Source: Stagonosporopsis chrysanthemi (lineage: Eukaryota > Ascomycota > Dothideomycetes > Pleosporales > Didymellaceae). Taken from it: a stretch of DNA of 64,000 nucleotides. The notes beneath the pieces were generated by a model. That model was not told the DNA's origin. It saw only the letters and a program-made list of their open reading frames with translations, and searched no databases. Numbering within the stretch: position 1 is the first letter of the stretch; the number at the start of each line of letters is the position of its first letter. Below are positions 41,021-52,170 of the stretch, piece by piece. The stretch is taken from positions 1-64,000 of the forward strand of contig JAFISE010000047.1 of NCBI GenBank assembly GCA_022560025.1, written 5' to 3'. A program made the position numbers and the translations under genes.

Positions 41021-42718
41021 CTAATGGGTCTTGACGTTCTGCGCCCTTGCTAACCACAACGCAACACTCTCCTTTGCAACATCACTACCCCAAACACCAT
41101 CGGCTCCTCCACGCCTCCATTCGTCACCGGACACGTCCTCACCGCCGCCCCTTGTAGCTTCACCCAGCAGAACCTCGAGGTCGCGCTTCTGCGAAGATAG
41201 CCATCGCTTGAAGAAGGCGACGGGGTCTTTGGACATGCTGGTGAAGAACGCATGCTTTGCCTTCGATTGCCCAATGGCACCCATAAGTAATACCAATTGC
41301 TCGTCCAGCTTTTGAATTTCTTGCAGTGTCTGGATGCTGTCTGGTCGTCGTAGGATGTCCTGGAACAAGGGCTGCATCGGGTCCTCCAGGGCGACTTGCA
41401 CATCATATACTGTGAACTCCGAAGGCTTTTTGTCGCCATCTGCAGGCGCAATATAGTCCTTGTCTACGCGGATCGTGTACTGTAGCTGGATGGGTGGTAG
41501 TGTCATCAAGTGTGGCTTGATGAGTTGCGGGAGATTCGGAAAGTAGAATGAGTCCTGGCCGTTGAACAAGGTCTTGAGTTTAGCGTCGCATGCAAACTTG
41601 CGCTCATCGTCGTCTTGTTGCAGGTGCTGTGACCGTGCGTATTCCCAAATACCCATCAGAACACCGGCACGGTCCTCCTCGTCTGTATCCAGCAGCTCTG
41701 ATAAAGGCTTGCTAAGCTTGAAGACTTCAGGGTTCTGAAATCGCTGCAGATTGATCGTGACATTAATGTTCTCGTCACCCTTGCGCTCGAACTCGAGCTC
41801 GCTGAAGTTGCTCTCTTTCGCCGTGGGGTTCTCTGGCCGCTTCCACTCGATCTGTGTGAAGTTGTCGGGCTGGAGGTCCTTGTTGCGGTCGAAGTCGATT
41901 GTAATTGCGCTGAAGTATTGCGAGAAGATCTTTGGTTTCGAGGCGGAAGTCTTCGACTCTGCGCCGTCCTCGTCCATGGCTGTGGTCTGATCAGCGAACC
42001 TGTCCTCTAATGCGATAGAGTCATTACATGCGCAGGAGCTTACGTACCGTCAGCGTCCTTGCCTTCCTCCTCCTCGTCCTCGTCTTCAAGACCCTCATCA
42101 CCCTCCTCATCCAGCAGGCGACCCTGAATCTTCACGCGGTAGGTGGCATTGGTATCGCTCTCAAAGTCGAATGCTTCAGTGTCAATGCCATTGCTCTGCC
42201 ACGGCTGATTCTCGGCGGTGTTGGAAACCCAGATGCGCATAGTGCCGTAGCGTGAGGCTCTTGAGTGGTGCTTGGAGTCCATGACATCCAGCTTCTTGCG
42301 CATCATGGTCGCGTCAAGTGTGCGCTCGATTTCGCGCAGTTCGCGGTAGCGCGCGACACCATCACCAATGCAGACGTCCTCGACACCTTCGGGTATGTTC
42401 TTGTCGGTCGGGTTCTTGGCGATTCGGCGCATCTTCTCGCGTCGTTCGGCCTCGGCGCGTTGCTGGGCTTGCATATTCACGGCGTTGTACTGCTGCGCAG
42501 CTTGGTGTTGAGGATGCGCAATCGGAGCTGATTTGCGGAACATGGCGTCCAAGTCAGCCCTACTGATCATAACTGGCTCTAAGGGTATGCGCGCGAGCTT
42601 GGGAGCGGGTGGGTGAATTCACGATGTGGAGTTACGTACCGGGCCCTCGCCGGGCAGGAGTTCCGATTGTGCCTGCATTTTGCGGGTAATTGTAATTCCG
42701 ATAATTCGCCTGCTGCAT
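41021..42718 (-). CDS. SWI/SNF complex subunit Snf12/BAF60-like (SWIB domain)
   Basis: Chromatin-remodelling subunit, homologous to Snf12/Rsc6/SMARCD. Three exons, 42718-42640, 42572-42044 and 41999-41021, give 528 aa. The N-terminus is Gln/Asn/Tyr-rich (MQQANYRNYNYPQNAG) and leads into VMISRADLDAMFRK. An acidic linker precedes the second joint. A SWIB/MDM2-type domain follows at VFKLSKPLSELLDTDEEDRA and GVLMGIWEYARSQHLQQDDD, then KLKTLFNGQDSFYFPNLP. The C-terminal helical stretch PVAFFKRWLSSQKRDLEVLL is also typical. The second intron has two in-phase solutions: GTAAGC…GGACAG (42000-42043, used here) or GTACGT…CATTAG (42007-42047, 529 aa). Confidence 0.88.
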
Positions 42719-43206
42719 GATGGACAGGCAACGACTTCGTAGAACAGCAGCGACGATGGGGACGCGACTTCCTCGATGGATGCGAGATGGAGGAAGGAGC
42801 GTTTGGGAAACGCGTCAAGATAGCTGTGCACAGGGCTGATAATGATTGGCACGAACGCCCCCCTTAAACGTTGGAGGCGGGGCAGAACCATCGGCTGGGA
42901 ACGCCGCACCTACACTCAACAGTAACTCGGCATCTTCGAACATCATGCAAACTTGTTGCGTCGTATAAGGCTGTGGATAGATGCAGCGAGAAGCTTTGTG
43001 ATGCCCATTCGAGCTGTTCACAGTCTCTGGTCATCCTCCTTGGCAACTGGCGATCAACGACGCGCAGGAGACCAACGCGCATGAAGTTAGGTGCAAGCAT
43101 CTGAATCTCCATCTCCAGCTAAACGTCATCATTGCCCTGTATCTTTCCTGCACGTCTCACCCCTTTACTTCAGAAATCAACATCATCGGATGCAGCCCCG
43201 GACACC
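42719..43206. other. Divergent promoter region
   Basis: Between the Snf12 (minus) and amidohydrolase (plus) start codons. Nothing else recognised. Confidence 0.45.
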
Positions 43207-44575
43207 ATGCAGACTATGCCGTTGAAGAGAATCACGCGTGTTCGCCTTCCAGGGAAGCAACCTTCCGAACTATGGGACATAACGATCGAAGGAGGCAGGA
43301 TAGCGTCGGTGGACGCGTACAATAAAAGCGCATCTCATCCCGACCAACATGAAGTGCTTGATGGCGCTAATCGACTGATTGCTCCATCCTTGTGTCATGC
43401 CCACATCCACCTTGACAAATGCTTCTTGCTCCAGGACCCAAAATACGGCGATTTGCAGATTCAAAACGGCGACTTCAAAGAGGCCATGGAGATGACGAGC
43501 ACCGCGAAGGCAAGGTTCGAAGAGGAGGACCTCCTGAGACGCGGTAGCCAATTGATTGAAGAGAGCATACGTCACGGTGTCACTGCCATGCGAGCGTTTG
43601 TTGAGTTGGATGGTGTTGTCAATCTTAAGTGTCTGGAAGCTGGGCTTGAGCTGCGTCAGAAGTATAAGGACTCCTGCGACATTCAGATATGCGCTTTTGC
43701 GCAGCTTCCATTATTTTCTGGGGAAGATGGCGGTGCACAGGTCAGAAGACTCATGGAGGTTGCAGCAGCCAATGAGGATGTGGACGCACTAGGCTCAACA
43801 CCTTATGTCGAGGATGATGAGAGCAAGTCAAAGGAGAACGCCCGCTGGATCTCAGCACTGGCATTGAGGAGCAAGAAGTATCTCGATCTACATCTAGACT
43901 ACTTCCTCGACGAAGATAAGCAACCTCTCATCTGGGAGGTTATCAAGATCATCCAAGGACACGGTTGGACCAACGCGGGTGGCAAACAAATTACCCTTGG
44001 CCATTGTACACGCCTAACAAGGTTTCAAGAAGATGATTGGACTCGTTTGAAGGATGAAATTGGCGAGCTCCAGATCTCTTTTGTCGGGTTGCCTACGTCT
44101 GACTTGTTTATGATGCGCACTCCAGAGAATGTACGTGGAACTCTGCCAATTGTCGAGCTGATTAAGCGGCATAGTCTCAGTGCAGCCATTGCAATAAATA
44201 ATGTTGGAAACGCCTTCACTCCGCAAGGAAATTGCGATCCGCTCAGCATCGCACAGCTCGGTGTGGGTCTCTATCAGGCACCAACCAAGGCGGATGTACA
44301 ATTACTTTATGTACGTTTCCGTGTATTCTTTGCCTTTTCTCTCCCCGAAATTTGCTAATGCTACAATGCAGGAAGCTGTCTCGTCTCGTGCAAAGACTTC
44401 CATTGGCCTTGAAACTACCTCGCTGGGCTTTCGAACTGGCGAGCCTGCGGACTTTGTGTTGTTCGATCGTATGGACAGTGGATGGCGCTGCAGGCAAAGC
44501 ATTGCCGAATTAGTGTACGACGCTGGCTTTGTTCGACAAACGGTCTACCATGGCCGGTTATCACCAGGCAACTGA
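43207..44575 (+). CDS. Amidohydrolase, cytosine deaminase-like
   Basis: Metal-dependent hydrolase of the amidohydrolase superfamily. Exons 43207-44310 and 44372-44575 (61-nt intron) give 435 aa. The first strand-metal motif is CHAHIHLDKC (HxH), followed by HGVTAMRAFVELDG. A second His cluster is LHLDYFLDEDK (metal His and acid), then ITLGHCTRLTRF, and later AINNVGNAFTPQGNCDPLSI, where bacterial CodA-type enzymes have their SDN metal region. The C-terminal beta-sandwich strand is GEPADFVLFD. The substrate is likely a cyclic amide or amine such as a pyrimidine, but is not determined. The ATG at 43207 is the first in frame; a second Met lies three codons on. Confidence 0.85.
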
Positions 44576-44900
44576 GAAAGTCGCATTTCGTTTGCTGGCC
44601 ATGATATTGCGGTGAAAGAAAGAAGTCGCAAAGGGACTGGTGCGACGTCATGCATCTGTGCATAAGTTCAAAAGGCGCGGCTGCCGTTTACATTATTGAG
44701 GTCAACAATCAACAAGTGTCACATGGTCCCACCGCCTGGACATGCACGCATACACACATGCGAGCAGCCTTACCGCCAGTACTGCACCATTCACCGTGCT
44801 ACACAATTTTGTCGTCCTCACCGCCCAGATTTTCTTCACTTCACTACAGAAGAACCTGCTGCCAAGATCTGCAGCCTTAAAAGGAACGTCTAGCACTGTC
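44576..44900. other. Intergenic, nothing recognised
   Basis: Between two plus-strand genes; contains the promoter of the PAH-like/zinc-finger gene. Confidence 0.45.
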
Positions 44901-46847
44901 ATGGCCACCGTGAACAAAGCTACACTACCTCACAAAACCGTAGTGTCGGAAAAGCTGCCTCGTTCTCGGTAAGACGCCACATGGTTTCACAGCATTGAGT
45001 TCACCCTGGCTGACTATCATGCAGGTCGCCTCCCAATATGGAGTCTGTCTCTGGACTAGACGAGCTAAAAGCAGCTAGCCTAAAGTTCCTTGTGAGCGTA
45101 ACGGTAAGTCAGAGACAAAGAACAGTACATACCACATGAAAAGCGGCTCATCTCTTTTAAGGCTCGCTTCGGAGAGAACTCTTCACAATTGCGCGAGGTA
45201 CACGATACGCTTGATAACTTCACGAAGGGTCAAGTGAGCAAGCGGGAGGCGCACAAAACGATCCTAAGTACTCTTGAAGGGCACCACGATCTCAAGCAAC
45301 AACTTATGGATATCATCATGCATCCAGCAGCCGAATGGGCACACGGCGACTTCGACCTCACCACCGAGGAGCCGATGCAATCCTTTATGGAGTCAACTCC
45401 CCAATATCTACAGCCCGCACACCAACCGCAGATGCGTCTACCACCTATCTCGTCGAGCTGGTTTCCAATGCCTCAAGTTGACCAGTCGCCCGGCCGTTTG
45501 TCATTTGGTGGTTATGACGAATACAACCCCATGATCTTGTCACCTTCGATGAACCTCGCCCCACTCCAGCTATCTCAACCACCGTCTCGTCTATGGTTGG
45601 AGGACAATGCGGAGATGATGTACTCGGCTACCGATGACGACGGGCAATTACCACCTCCTATTCACATGCCCTTCCGCAACCCATGGCAGGACGCGAACTA
45701 CGCTGGCACTTGGACAAATGATATTATGAGCTTTCTACCAGACCCGACGTACGTTGGCGAGCATACCGAGCCTCATGAATCACCAGCTGCATACACCAAT
45801 GACCGCATGCAGTTGCCAGTGGTGTACTCACGAGATGCTGAGCCGGATCAGTCCTTACTGCAGGATAGCATCATATCAATGCCCGCTTCACAGTCGATAC
45901 ACCATCCGCCCCCATCTTCGATCAACAGCAATGCTTTCCTGAAGTCGGGCCTGCAGGGGGCCTGGCCGTCGAACATCCATGCGCCGCCGACTCCTAAGTC
46001 TCAATCGCCGCCCGAAGTAAGATCGGCACAGGACGACAAAGAGCCAGAACGCGATGGCCTGATGGACCGGAACGATTCGATGGACGGTCTCTTCGTACAC
46101 GCACTTTGCGGCAAAGCTTTCGCAACACTGTCTGGAGTGAAAAAACATCATTGGGGCAAAAAGGTCAATGATCTCGAAACAACGACAGGATGCTGGGCTA
46201 AGCATAAAAAACCAGACGTCGCTTGGAACGATCACCTTAGCTGTAAAGGCCTTCAGCTGGTATCCGAAACACCAAGGTCGCTGTCTTCCCGCTCTAAGCA
46301 GAATCGGTCTATAGCACCGCTCCCGCAGTCTGAAGCCCCGTCAACCTCAAGTCTACCGCAGCTTAACATAATTCCTGGTTTCCCAACGCTTGAGGATCTA
46401 CCCAAGACAGTCGCGAGAACACTAAGCACAGGTACTGCCAGCGTGACTAGTTCAGAGCAGTCGGAACCTCGCTACCACACCCACGGACTTCCGTCGCGAA
46501 GCAGCTTCGACACGCTATTGACTGCGATCAGCATGGTCTCCCAGATCGATGCACCGAAACCTGAGGCACGGACAGGTTCTATCGCCTCGAATCTTGATGC
46601 GCAAGTCGCTACGACAGAACAGCATGCACCATTCTTACCCTACATTCCCTCTGAGAATACTTTCGATCGTAGATCCGCGCGTCCGAATGCGCCAATTGCA
46701 CCAGACATGAAGGTTCCTGCCCCTGGACTTGGTGCAGGTCTCCCTCTGATTGATACAGAAGATCGTGCATCAACGTCTCTCTCGCGGCTTCTCGAGCCTC
46801 TTGCCTCACCATTGTCAGGCCATGCAAAGAAAAAGCGAAGGCTCTAG
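44901..46847 (+). CDS. PAH-like helical domain plus C2H2-type zinc-finger protein
   Basis: Exons 44901-44968, 45025-45103 and 45162-46847 (introns 56 and 58 nt) give 610 aa. Residues about 33-85 form an amphipathic four-helix pattern: ELKAASLKFLVSVTARFGEN, then LREVHDTLDNFTKGQVSKRE and TLEGHHDLKQQLMDII. This resembles paired-amphipathic-helix (PAH) domains of Sin3. A zinc-finger-like segment follows near residue 360: FVHALCGKAFATLSGVKKHH, then a spacer and TTGCWAKHKKPDVAWNDHLSC, matching a fungal finger with Cys, two His and a trailing Cys pair. The remainder is Pro/Ser-rich, and the end is a basic KKKRRL, likely a nuclear signal. Probably a transcriptional regulator; target unknown. Confidence 0.78.
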
Positions 46848-47867
46848 GCGATCATTATGAGCCAGATCAGGTTACACGTGAAAGAGTCGGCATTGTAAAT
46901 TGGGCTTTTCGCACATTCTCACACGACTAAGGATCCAGTGTGTATTCTTTGGGAAACTGGCGTCTGGAGTTGCGGGATTCGAACTAGGACGGCGATTCGT
47001 GGGTTGCTCCGGCTAAAGTGCAATGTGTTGTTCAAAGTCCGTGTGTACTGAGGAAATGACACTCACAACTCTCAAGTCGGCTGTGGAAATTCGATAGCAA
47101 AGTAGTGAGATGACAAGCTTTCGATGCGGACTGAGTGCCTGTTGCGGTAAGCCATCCCGTGCACATAGTGAATGTCAGCAAATAGTGTGGTACGGTCAAG
47201 CTTCCCCGCCTCACGGCTTGGAATCTGCGAGCAGGGATGGCAAGGACGCCCCAACCGCTCTCCACCATAATTCAACCTCCCCATGTCACTCCGACTTTTC
47301 CGAGTCGGCCAAAGCCCGAGAGGCGTTTTGCAGGCGTCCAATGCTGGTGTTCTGCACTTTCCGTTTCCACAGCAGCCAGTGATGACGCCAGATACTTCAA
47401 GCAAATGTACGTAAGCTTGCGTGCTCTCGGAGAGCTCATCCCGAAGCTCACCCCAGCTCTCGACACGTCGACGAGCATGCGGGTCACACTGCACATTGTG
47501 TCCGGCATGGGTACGGCAGGGCATCGCGCCTGTTAAAAGATGCAGAGCCGCTCTTCATGTAATCGGCGCCGGCTCCGTTCATCTCGTGTTCCTGGAGGAT
47601 CGGCATGGAGAGCCCATGTGCGGGGAAAGGCGCGATTCTCCACGCGGTAACGACCCGCCTCCAGCTTACCAAGGTCATGTTACGTCGTTAACGGGCTTGC
47701 ACTAGCGAGAGCGACGAGTGAAGAAAGAGGTTAGACCCTGGTAACCAGGTCTGCGGCATCGCACGAACCCACTACTTATGATTCCCAGCTTCTCCTCCAG
47801 CTTTCGATCCCCACCTTCTCGCAAAGCGTGTCAATTCTCCAACTGAGCATCAGAACGCAGGTCCAAG
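46848..47867. other. Intergenic, about 1 kb
   Basis: ORFs of 78-150 codons overlap on both strands (47072-47536), none convincing. A B-box-like GTTCGAATCCC is present on the minus strand around 46976 but with no tRNA arms around it. Pyrimidine-rich leader precedes the epimerase start. Confidence 0.45.
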
Positions 47868-49149
47868 ATGAAGTTCACCTACCTCTCAGCACTATTCACG
47901 GCGACCGCCATCGCGGCACCGTCTAATTACCCGACCAACACGACTTCTGGTCCTGATGAGAACGGCAAGTACGAGATCTCTGCTGAAGGCATTCGTGGGT
48001 TATTCATTCCTTACGGCGCATCCATCTCCAACCTTTTCATTAAGGGCAAGGATGGCATCGAGCGTGACATTGTCCTGGGTTTCGACAATGCCTCTTACTA
48101 CTCGGTCGACCCCGTGCATCCTCACTTCGGAGGTGTACCTGGACGCTACGCGAACCGCATCAAGAACAGCACGTTCAATATCGATGGCGTTGATTATCAC
48201 ATCACGCCCAACGAGAACGGTGGAGCCAATACGTTGCACGGTGGTCTCGATGGATGGGGTAAGTTTCAAATACACAACGTTTTGTTCATGTTCTGACCTG
48301 TCAAGACTGGCGAAATTTCACGGTGGTTGCACACACCGAATCGTCCATCACTTTCTCTATTGTAGATCCCGATGGCAAGGAGGGCTTCCCTGGTGAGGTC
48401 ATTAGCTACATCACCTACACCATGTCTCCCAACACCTGGAACATCAAGATCGTTGCTCTTGCGACAACCAAGAAGACGCCCATCATGTTGACCTCCCACA
48501 CATACTGGAACCTCGACGGGTTTGCCAACCCTGATACCCCTACCGCTCTCAATCACACTCTTTACTTGCCGTACTCCGGCCAGCGTGTTGGTGTTGACAA
48601 CATTCTCATTCCGGACGGCACTATCCTTCCCAACGAGAAGTATTCTGTGAATGATTTCTGGTCTGCCCCCAAGCAGATTGGTGCCAACCTCACAGCGCCT
48701 GAGCTTCTCGGCAACTGCGGTTACAACTGCACTGGTTACGACAACTGCTACTCTGTCAGTCGCGAACAGAATGGACCTTTTGATTGGCGAACATCGGGAC
48801 CTGTTGCATCTCTATCCAGCGCATGGTCTGGTATCAAGCTCGATATCTTTACCGACCAGCAGGCTTTCCAAGTCTACAGCTGTGTCGGCCAGAACGGTAA
48901 GCTCTTTTTAAGTGATAGAGATTCCCAGATTGTTAATGTCTACAAGGTTCGCTTCCTATCAAGTCCACTCAAGGGCTTGACAGCCGTCGCCGCACTGTTG
49001 AGAAATACGGTTGCGTCGTCATGGAGGTTCAGGATTACATCGATGGCATCAACCAGCCCGAGTGGCAGCGCGAGAAGAGACAGATCTTCGGTCCTAATGA
49101 TCCTGCCTACACTCTTGAGGCTGACTACGTCTTCTCTACTGAGGAATAG
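47868..49149 (+). CDS. Secreted aldose 1-epimerase (galactose mutarotase family)
   Basis: Interconverts alpha and beta anomers of aldoses. Exons 47868-48258, 48306-48896 and 48947-49149 (introns 47 and 50 nt) give 394 aa. A signal peptide (MKFTYLSALFTATAIAA) predicts secretion. Family motifs: FGGVPGRYANRIKNSTF, ENGGANTLHGGLDGWDWRNF across the first joint (with the conserved His), LTSHTYWNLDGFANP (active-site His), and a distal QVYSCVGQNGSLPIKSTQG across the second joint. The acid Glu is probably in CVVMEVQDYIDGINQPEW. Several NxT sites suggest glycosylation. Length is typical of fungal extracellular mutarotases. Confidence 0.92.
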
Positions 49150-49604
49150 AGTTGAACCGATATAGACGCAGGATCTTACCGGACACACCACAGACGCAAG
49201 CGACAGCTATAGCAGTACTGTCTGTGTGCATGTTCCATTGGCCTCTCGATCAGTGTCTCGCTTAGAATCTAATAATTAATGATTACTGGCAGTGACAAAT
49301 AAACCCACTTCAAACTTGTTTGATGCCTTTGTTGACCACTTTTTAGATCTGCTAGGCAACAGATCTTGGACCCTGTCTCCAAGACCTTATGTGTTTGCCC
49401 TTCACTTCCCCATGTCAGCGCCACATGACGAAAGCGGCCCGCGCACACACACACACACACACACACACAGACGACTGGAGCCGAGCCCTGACTTTCAACC
49501 CCCGTTCCTATACGTGGACCTTGACACGCCCAACACTCACTTTTCTGCCTTCTAGGTCAGCGCTGCCAAGGGACACGCTCGTTGAAGCGCTCATCGCGCC
49601 CAAG
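49150..49604. other. Intergenic upstream of the 714-aa gene
   Basis: Contains a (CA)13 microsatellite (annotated separately). The downstream reading frame stays open back to an ATG at 49389 that would translate the repeat as His-Thr, so translation may begin earlier than annotated. Confidence 0.5.
49444..49469 (+). repeat. (CA)13 microsatellite
   Basis: Twenty-six bases of perfect CA repeat, 136 bp before the preferred start codon of the next gene. Confidence 0.95.
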
Positions 49605-51749
49605 ATGCGCTCTGCATCAATGCCGAGCTTGCGAACACGCTTACCTGAAGGAGATCCAACGAACGGCCTCCACAGTGAAACACAAGATGAGCAGCCGCCG
49701 CCTCGTGGCAAGCCGGACACAATGTTCGCCATCGTCGGTGCCTTCCGCGCGTCTAAGACCTTGCAGCAAGTGATGGGCTTTCGCGATCCAGAGCCTTTTA
49801 CCCACCCACCGGCGATCCCAACTGATCTTACAGCGAGGTTCGAGGCCGGGCTACAGGTGTACAAGCAAACTACCAGCGTAGTGGCTGCTCCAAGGCGAAC
49901 GGAGAATATTCAGCAGGGCAAGACGAATCTTGCAGACATTATTGAGGAGAATGAAAGCCCGGTGCGCTCAGAACTGTTCAAACCCGCGCCAATAGATGCT
50001 CGTGACAGACTGAAGATCAGTGTTCCGAAGTGGACTTCTGACGAAGCTGTCCCTGTCGCTGTCGAGGAATGTGTATCGGTCAGTGACAGCGGCAGCGACG
50101 CCGTCAACGACACCGCATATGAGTGTCCAGATGAAAATGAAAACGAACATACAGAGTCTGAGCCCGACGATGAAGACTATAACCATTGGAAGTATGAATC
50201 CAGCACCTCGCTCACAATCAGCGACCAGTCAAGATCTGACAGCGCTCTGACTGCCAACGAAATGACAGCGACAACGTCGTCCCGCCCATTTGTATGCGAA
50301 GTCCATGGAGATCACGACGCAGTTGTAAACACAAATTGCCCTACGATGAACAGCCAACCAATCGTAACGTACTCTTCTCTAACGCAGCCGACTGCCCCAG
50401 CAGGTATTCAGAAGAGATTCAGTAAGCTTACTGGTCATATTCAGAAGCGTCTAAGAAGAATGGAATCTTTACAGGTATTGGTTCCATCAGCTGGAGGGTT
50501 GATCCCCTCAGCTGTAGGGTTGGTTCCCTCAACTGGAGTGCCTCAACAAGCCCGGGATGTCAAACGATCTACGCAGCGCCATACAGGCAGCAATCTGAAT
50601 CAACGAAATATCCTCAAAGAGACTGGGCCAGACGAAAATAGCGAAGGACCGTCACCTCCAATACCTCAGATCACCGTTCAAGCACCTTCTCCGTTGACAG
50701 CGCCAACTTCGAGGAAGCGGGCGCCATCGCCATCGATGCCATATGACTTCGGACAACCTCAATCTCAGCGCGTGCGTTCTGACAATACTGTTGGACTGCC
50801 CGTTCTTTCAGTGAACCAGGAGGCAATATGGAGAGCTGATTTCCCAGGTAACACTCCCGCGCTGCTGACCATCCTGCTTACCTGGTCCCATGCAATGTGG
50901 ACCTGTTACAGCCGACTGTCGAATCCAAAGCTCTTCTCCATTCACCCAGTATTTCCGGTCCCGGTCTCGCCTCCTAGGAGGCGGCAGCTGCTTTCAGTAA
51001 GCTTCTATGATACCAGCGTTGCCCCGCACAGAGAGATACGCTTCTTGGGACCTGGCGATGCGGCAGAGATATCGTACAACGAAGTCGATGTATTCGGTAA
51101 CCCCAGCAACACCAGCACGAACCGCAATCCCGCTCTCCGCAGTCATACTTCAGTAGACGCCATAAAGCACTCCCTCGGTTTGCTTCCTACTGCCGCACCA
51201 GCTCACACCCGCTACACTCGCATGACCGACCAGGCCAGCACCGGCGAGGGGAAATGGTGCTACATCCTCATCAAAGCCCACACCCCGCAAGGCGAAGATG
51301 AAGGCGGTGGACCACCACCCCACGTCCTCTTCGCGTGGCACAGCACCGCCGTAACAGATGTGAGTGACTGTCTACATATTGTGCTCCCCGACGACGCTCC
51401 CACTCCACCCAAGGCGCCAGCACAGCAGCGCACCGGCAATCTGAAGCGCTTCTCCTCCCTCCAAAACATCAGCGCCACGCGCCACGGTTTGTCAGGGTTT
51501 GAGTTCCAACGAACGCTGCGTGCAGCGAGCAGTAGCTGGGACCTGCCAGCTGCTGAGGAGGTGGAGGAGATGAGTATCGAGCCGCAGGAGGGAGCTGCGA
51601 TACTGCATCGTTGCGTGGTGAAGATGGGGCGGGCGGGAGGTGTGCCGTTGGTGGAGGGTTGGAGGGTGGATGTTGGGGCGTTCGCGGGATGGATGGAGGC
51701 GTGTGGGAGGGGAGAGGGGAAGGTGATTATGTGGCGGGAGAGGGAGTGA
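49605..51749 (+). CDS. Ser/Pro-rich fungal protein with one conserved C-terminal region
   Basis: From the ATG at 49605 (MRSASMPSLRTRLPEGDPTN) the product is 714 aa; an ATG at 49389 would add 72 residues through a CA repeat and is less likely. The first 450 residues are low-complexity, acidic and Ser-rich, with an amphipathic IQKRFSKLTGHIQKRLRRME near residue 270. A three-copy 21-bp repeat encodes LVPSAGG/LIPSAVG/LVPSTGV. The C-terminal third looks folded: NQEAIWRADFPGNTPALLTI, then LFSIHPVFPVPVSPPRRRQL and SVSFYDTSVAPHREIRFLGP, and ends in WRVDVGAFAGWMEACGRGE. I do not recognise a named domain. Confidence 0.72.
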   Translation: MRSASMPSLRTRLPEGDPTNGLHSETQDEQPPPRGKPDTMFAIVGAFRASKTLQQVMGFRDPEPFTHPPAIPTDLTARFEAGLQVYKQTTSVVAAPRRTENIQQGKTNLADIIEENESPVRSELFKPAPIDARDRLKISVPKWTSDEAVPVAVEECVSVSDSGSDAVNDTAYECPDENENEHTESEPDDEDYNHWKYESSTSLTISDQSRSDSALTANEMTATTSSRPFVCEVHGDHDAVVNTNCPTMNSQPIVTYSSLTQPTAPAGIQKRFSKLTGHIQKRLRRMESLQVLVPSAGGLIPSAVGLVPSTGVPQQARDVKRSTQRHTGSNLNQRNILKETGPDENSEGPSPPIPQITVQAPSPLTAPTSRKRAPSPSMPYDFGQPQSQRVRSDNTVGLPVLSVNQEAIWRADFPGNTPALLTILLTWSHAMWTCYSRLSNPKLFSIHPVFPVPVSPPRRRQLLSVSFYDTSVAPHREIRFLGPGDAAEISYNEVDVFGNPSNTSTNRNPALRSHTSVDAIKHSLGLLPTAAPAHTRYTRMTDQASTGEGKWCYILIKAHTPQGEDEGGGPPPHVLFAWHSTAVTDVSDCLHIVLPDDAPTPPKAPAQQRTGNLKRFSSLQNISATRHGLSGFEFQRTLRAASSSWDLPAAEEVEEMSIEPQEGAAILHRCVVKMGRAGGVPLVEGWRVDVGAFAGWMEACGRGEGKVIMWRERE
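50478..50540 (+). repeat. Three tandem 21-bp units in coding sequence
   Basis: Units at 50478-50498, 50499-50519 and 50520-50540 differ by a few substitutions. They encode three seven-residue repeats (L[VI]PS-x-x-[GV]) and leave the frame intact. Confidence 0.85.
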
Positions 51750-52170
51750 ATGGATTGAGCAGCGAGGAGTCCCCAGGATGGTAAACATTAAGGTTGTCAG
51801 TCCAGTCGAAAGTACTTGCATACAATTATTGGCACTTAGTATAACAAAGTACATTACGTCATACAGACAAAACTCGAACATGCGTTTGATCTTTCATTGA
51901 GCTGACCTCAGTCTAGTTACACTTTCCCATTGCATTCATTGCATCCATCTCATCACGTCCCGCCAGTCTGCATCGCGCTATGCAGCAGCGTCAAAACCAT
52001 GTGATGCCTTTCGCTAGCGCTGTGATACCCATAATGTACAAATGAAAGATCCAAAACCGAGCACGCGCTCGAAGCGAGAGGGAAGAGGGCCTTCAATAAC
52101 GCCATTCACTTCTGCATGCAAATATGCGGTGATCCATCTTTTGTGTGAATCAACTTCTACCGCCTCATTC
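51750..52170. other. Convergent 3' intergenic region
   Basis: Between the 714-aa gene and YME1 stop codons. Nothing else seen. Confidence 0.45.

Noticed and set aside
46960..47010. B-box-like GTTCGAATCCC on the minus strand
   Set aside because: Flanking bases do not form T-, anticodon- or acceptor stems, so no tRNA is present.
47072..47536. Overlapping ORFs of 78-150 codons on both strands
   Set aside because: No conserved motif; all overlap each other in a region without splice-supported extension.
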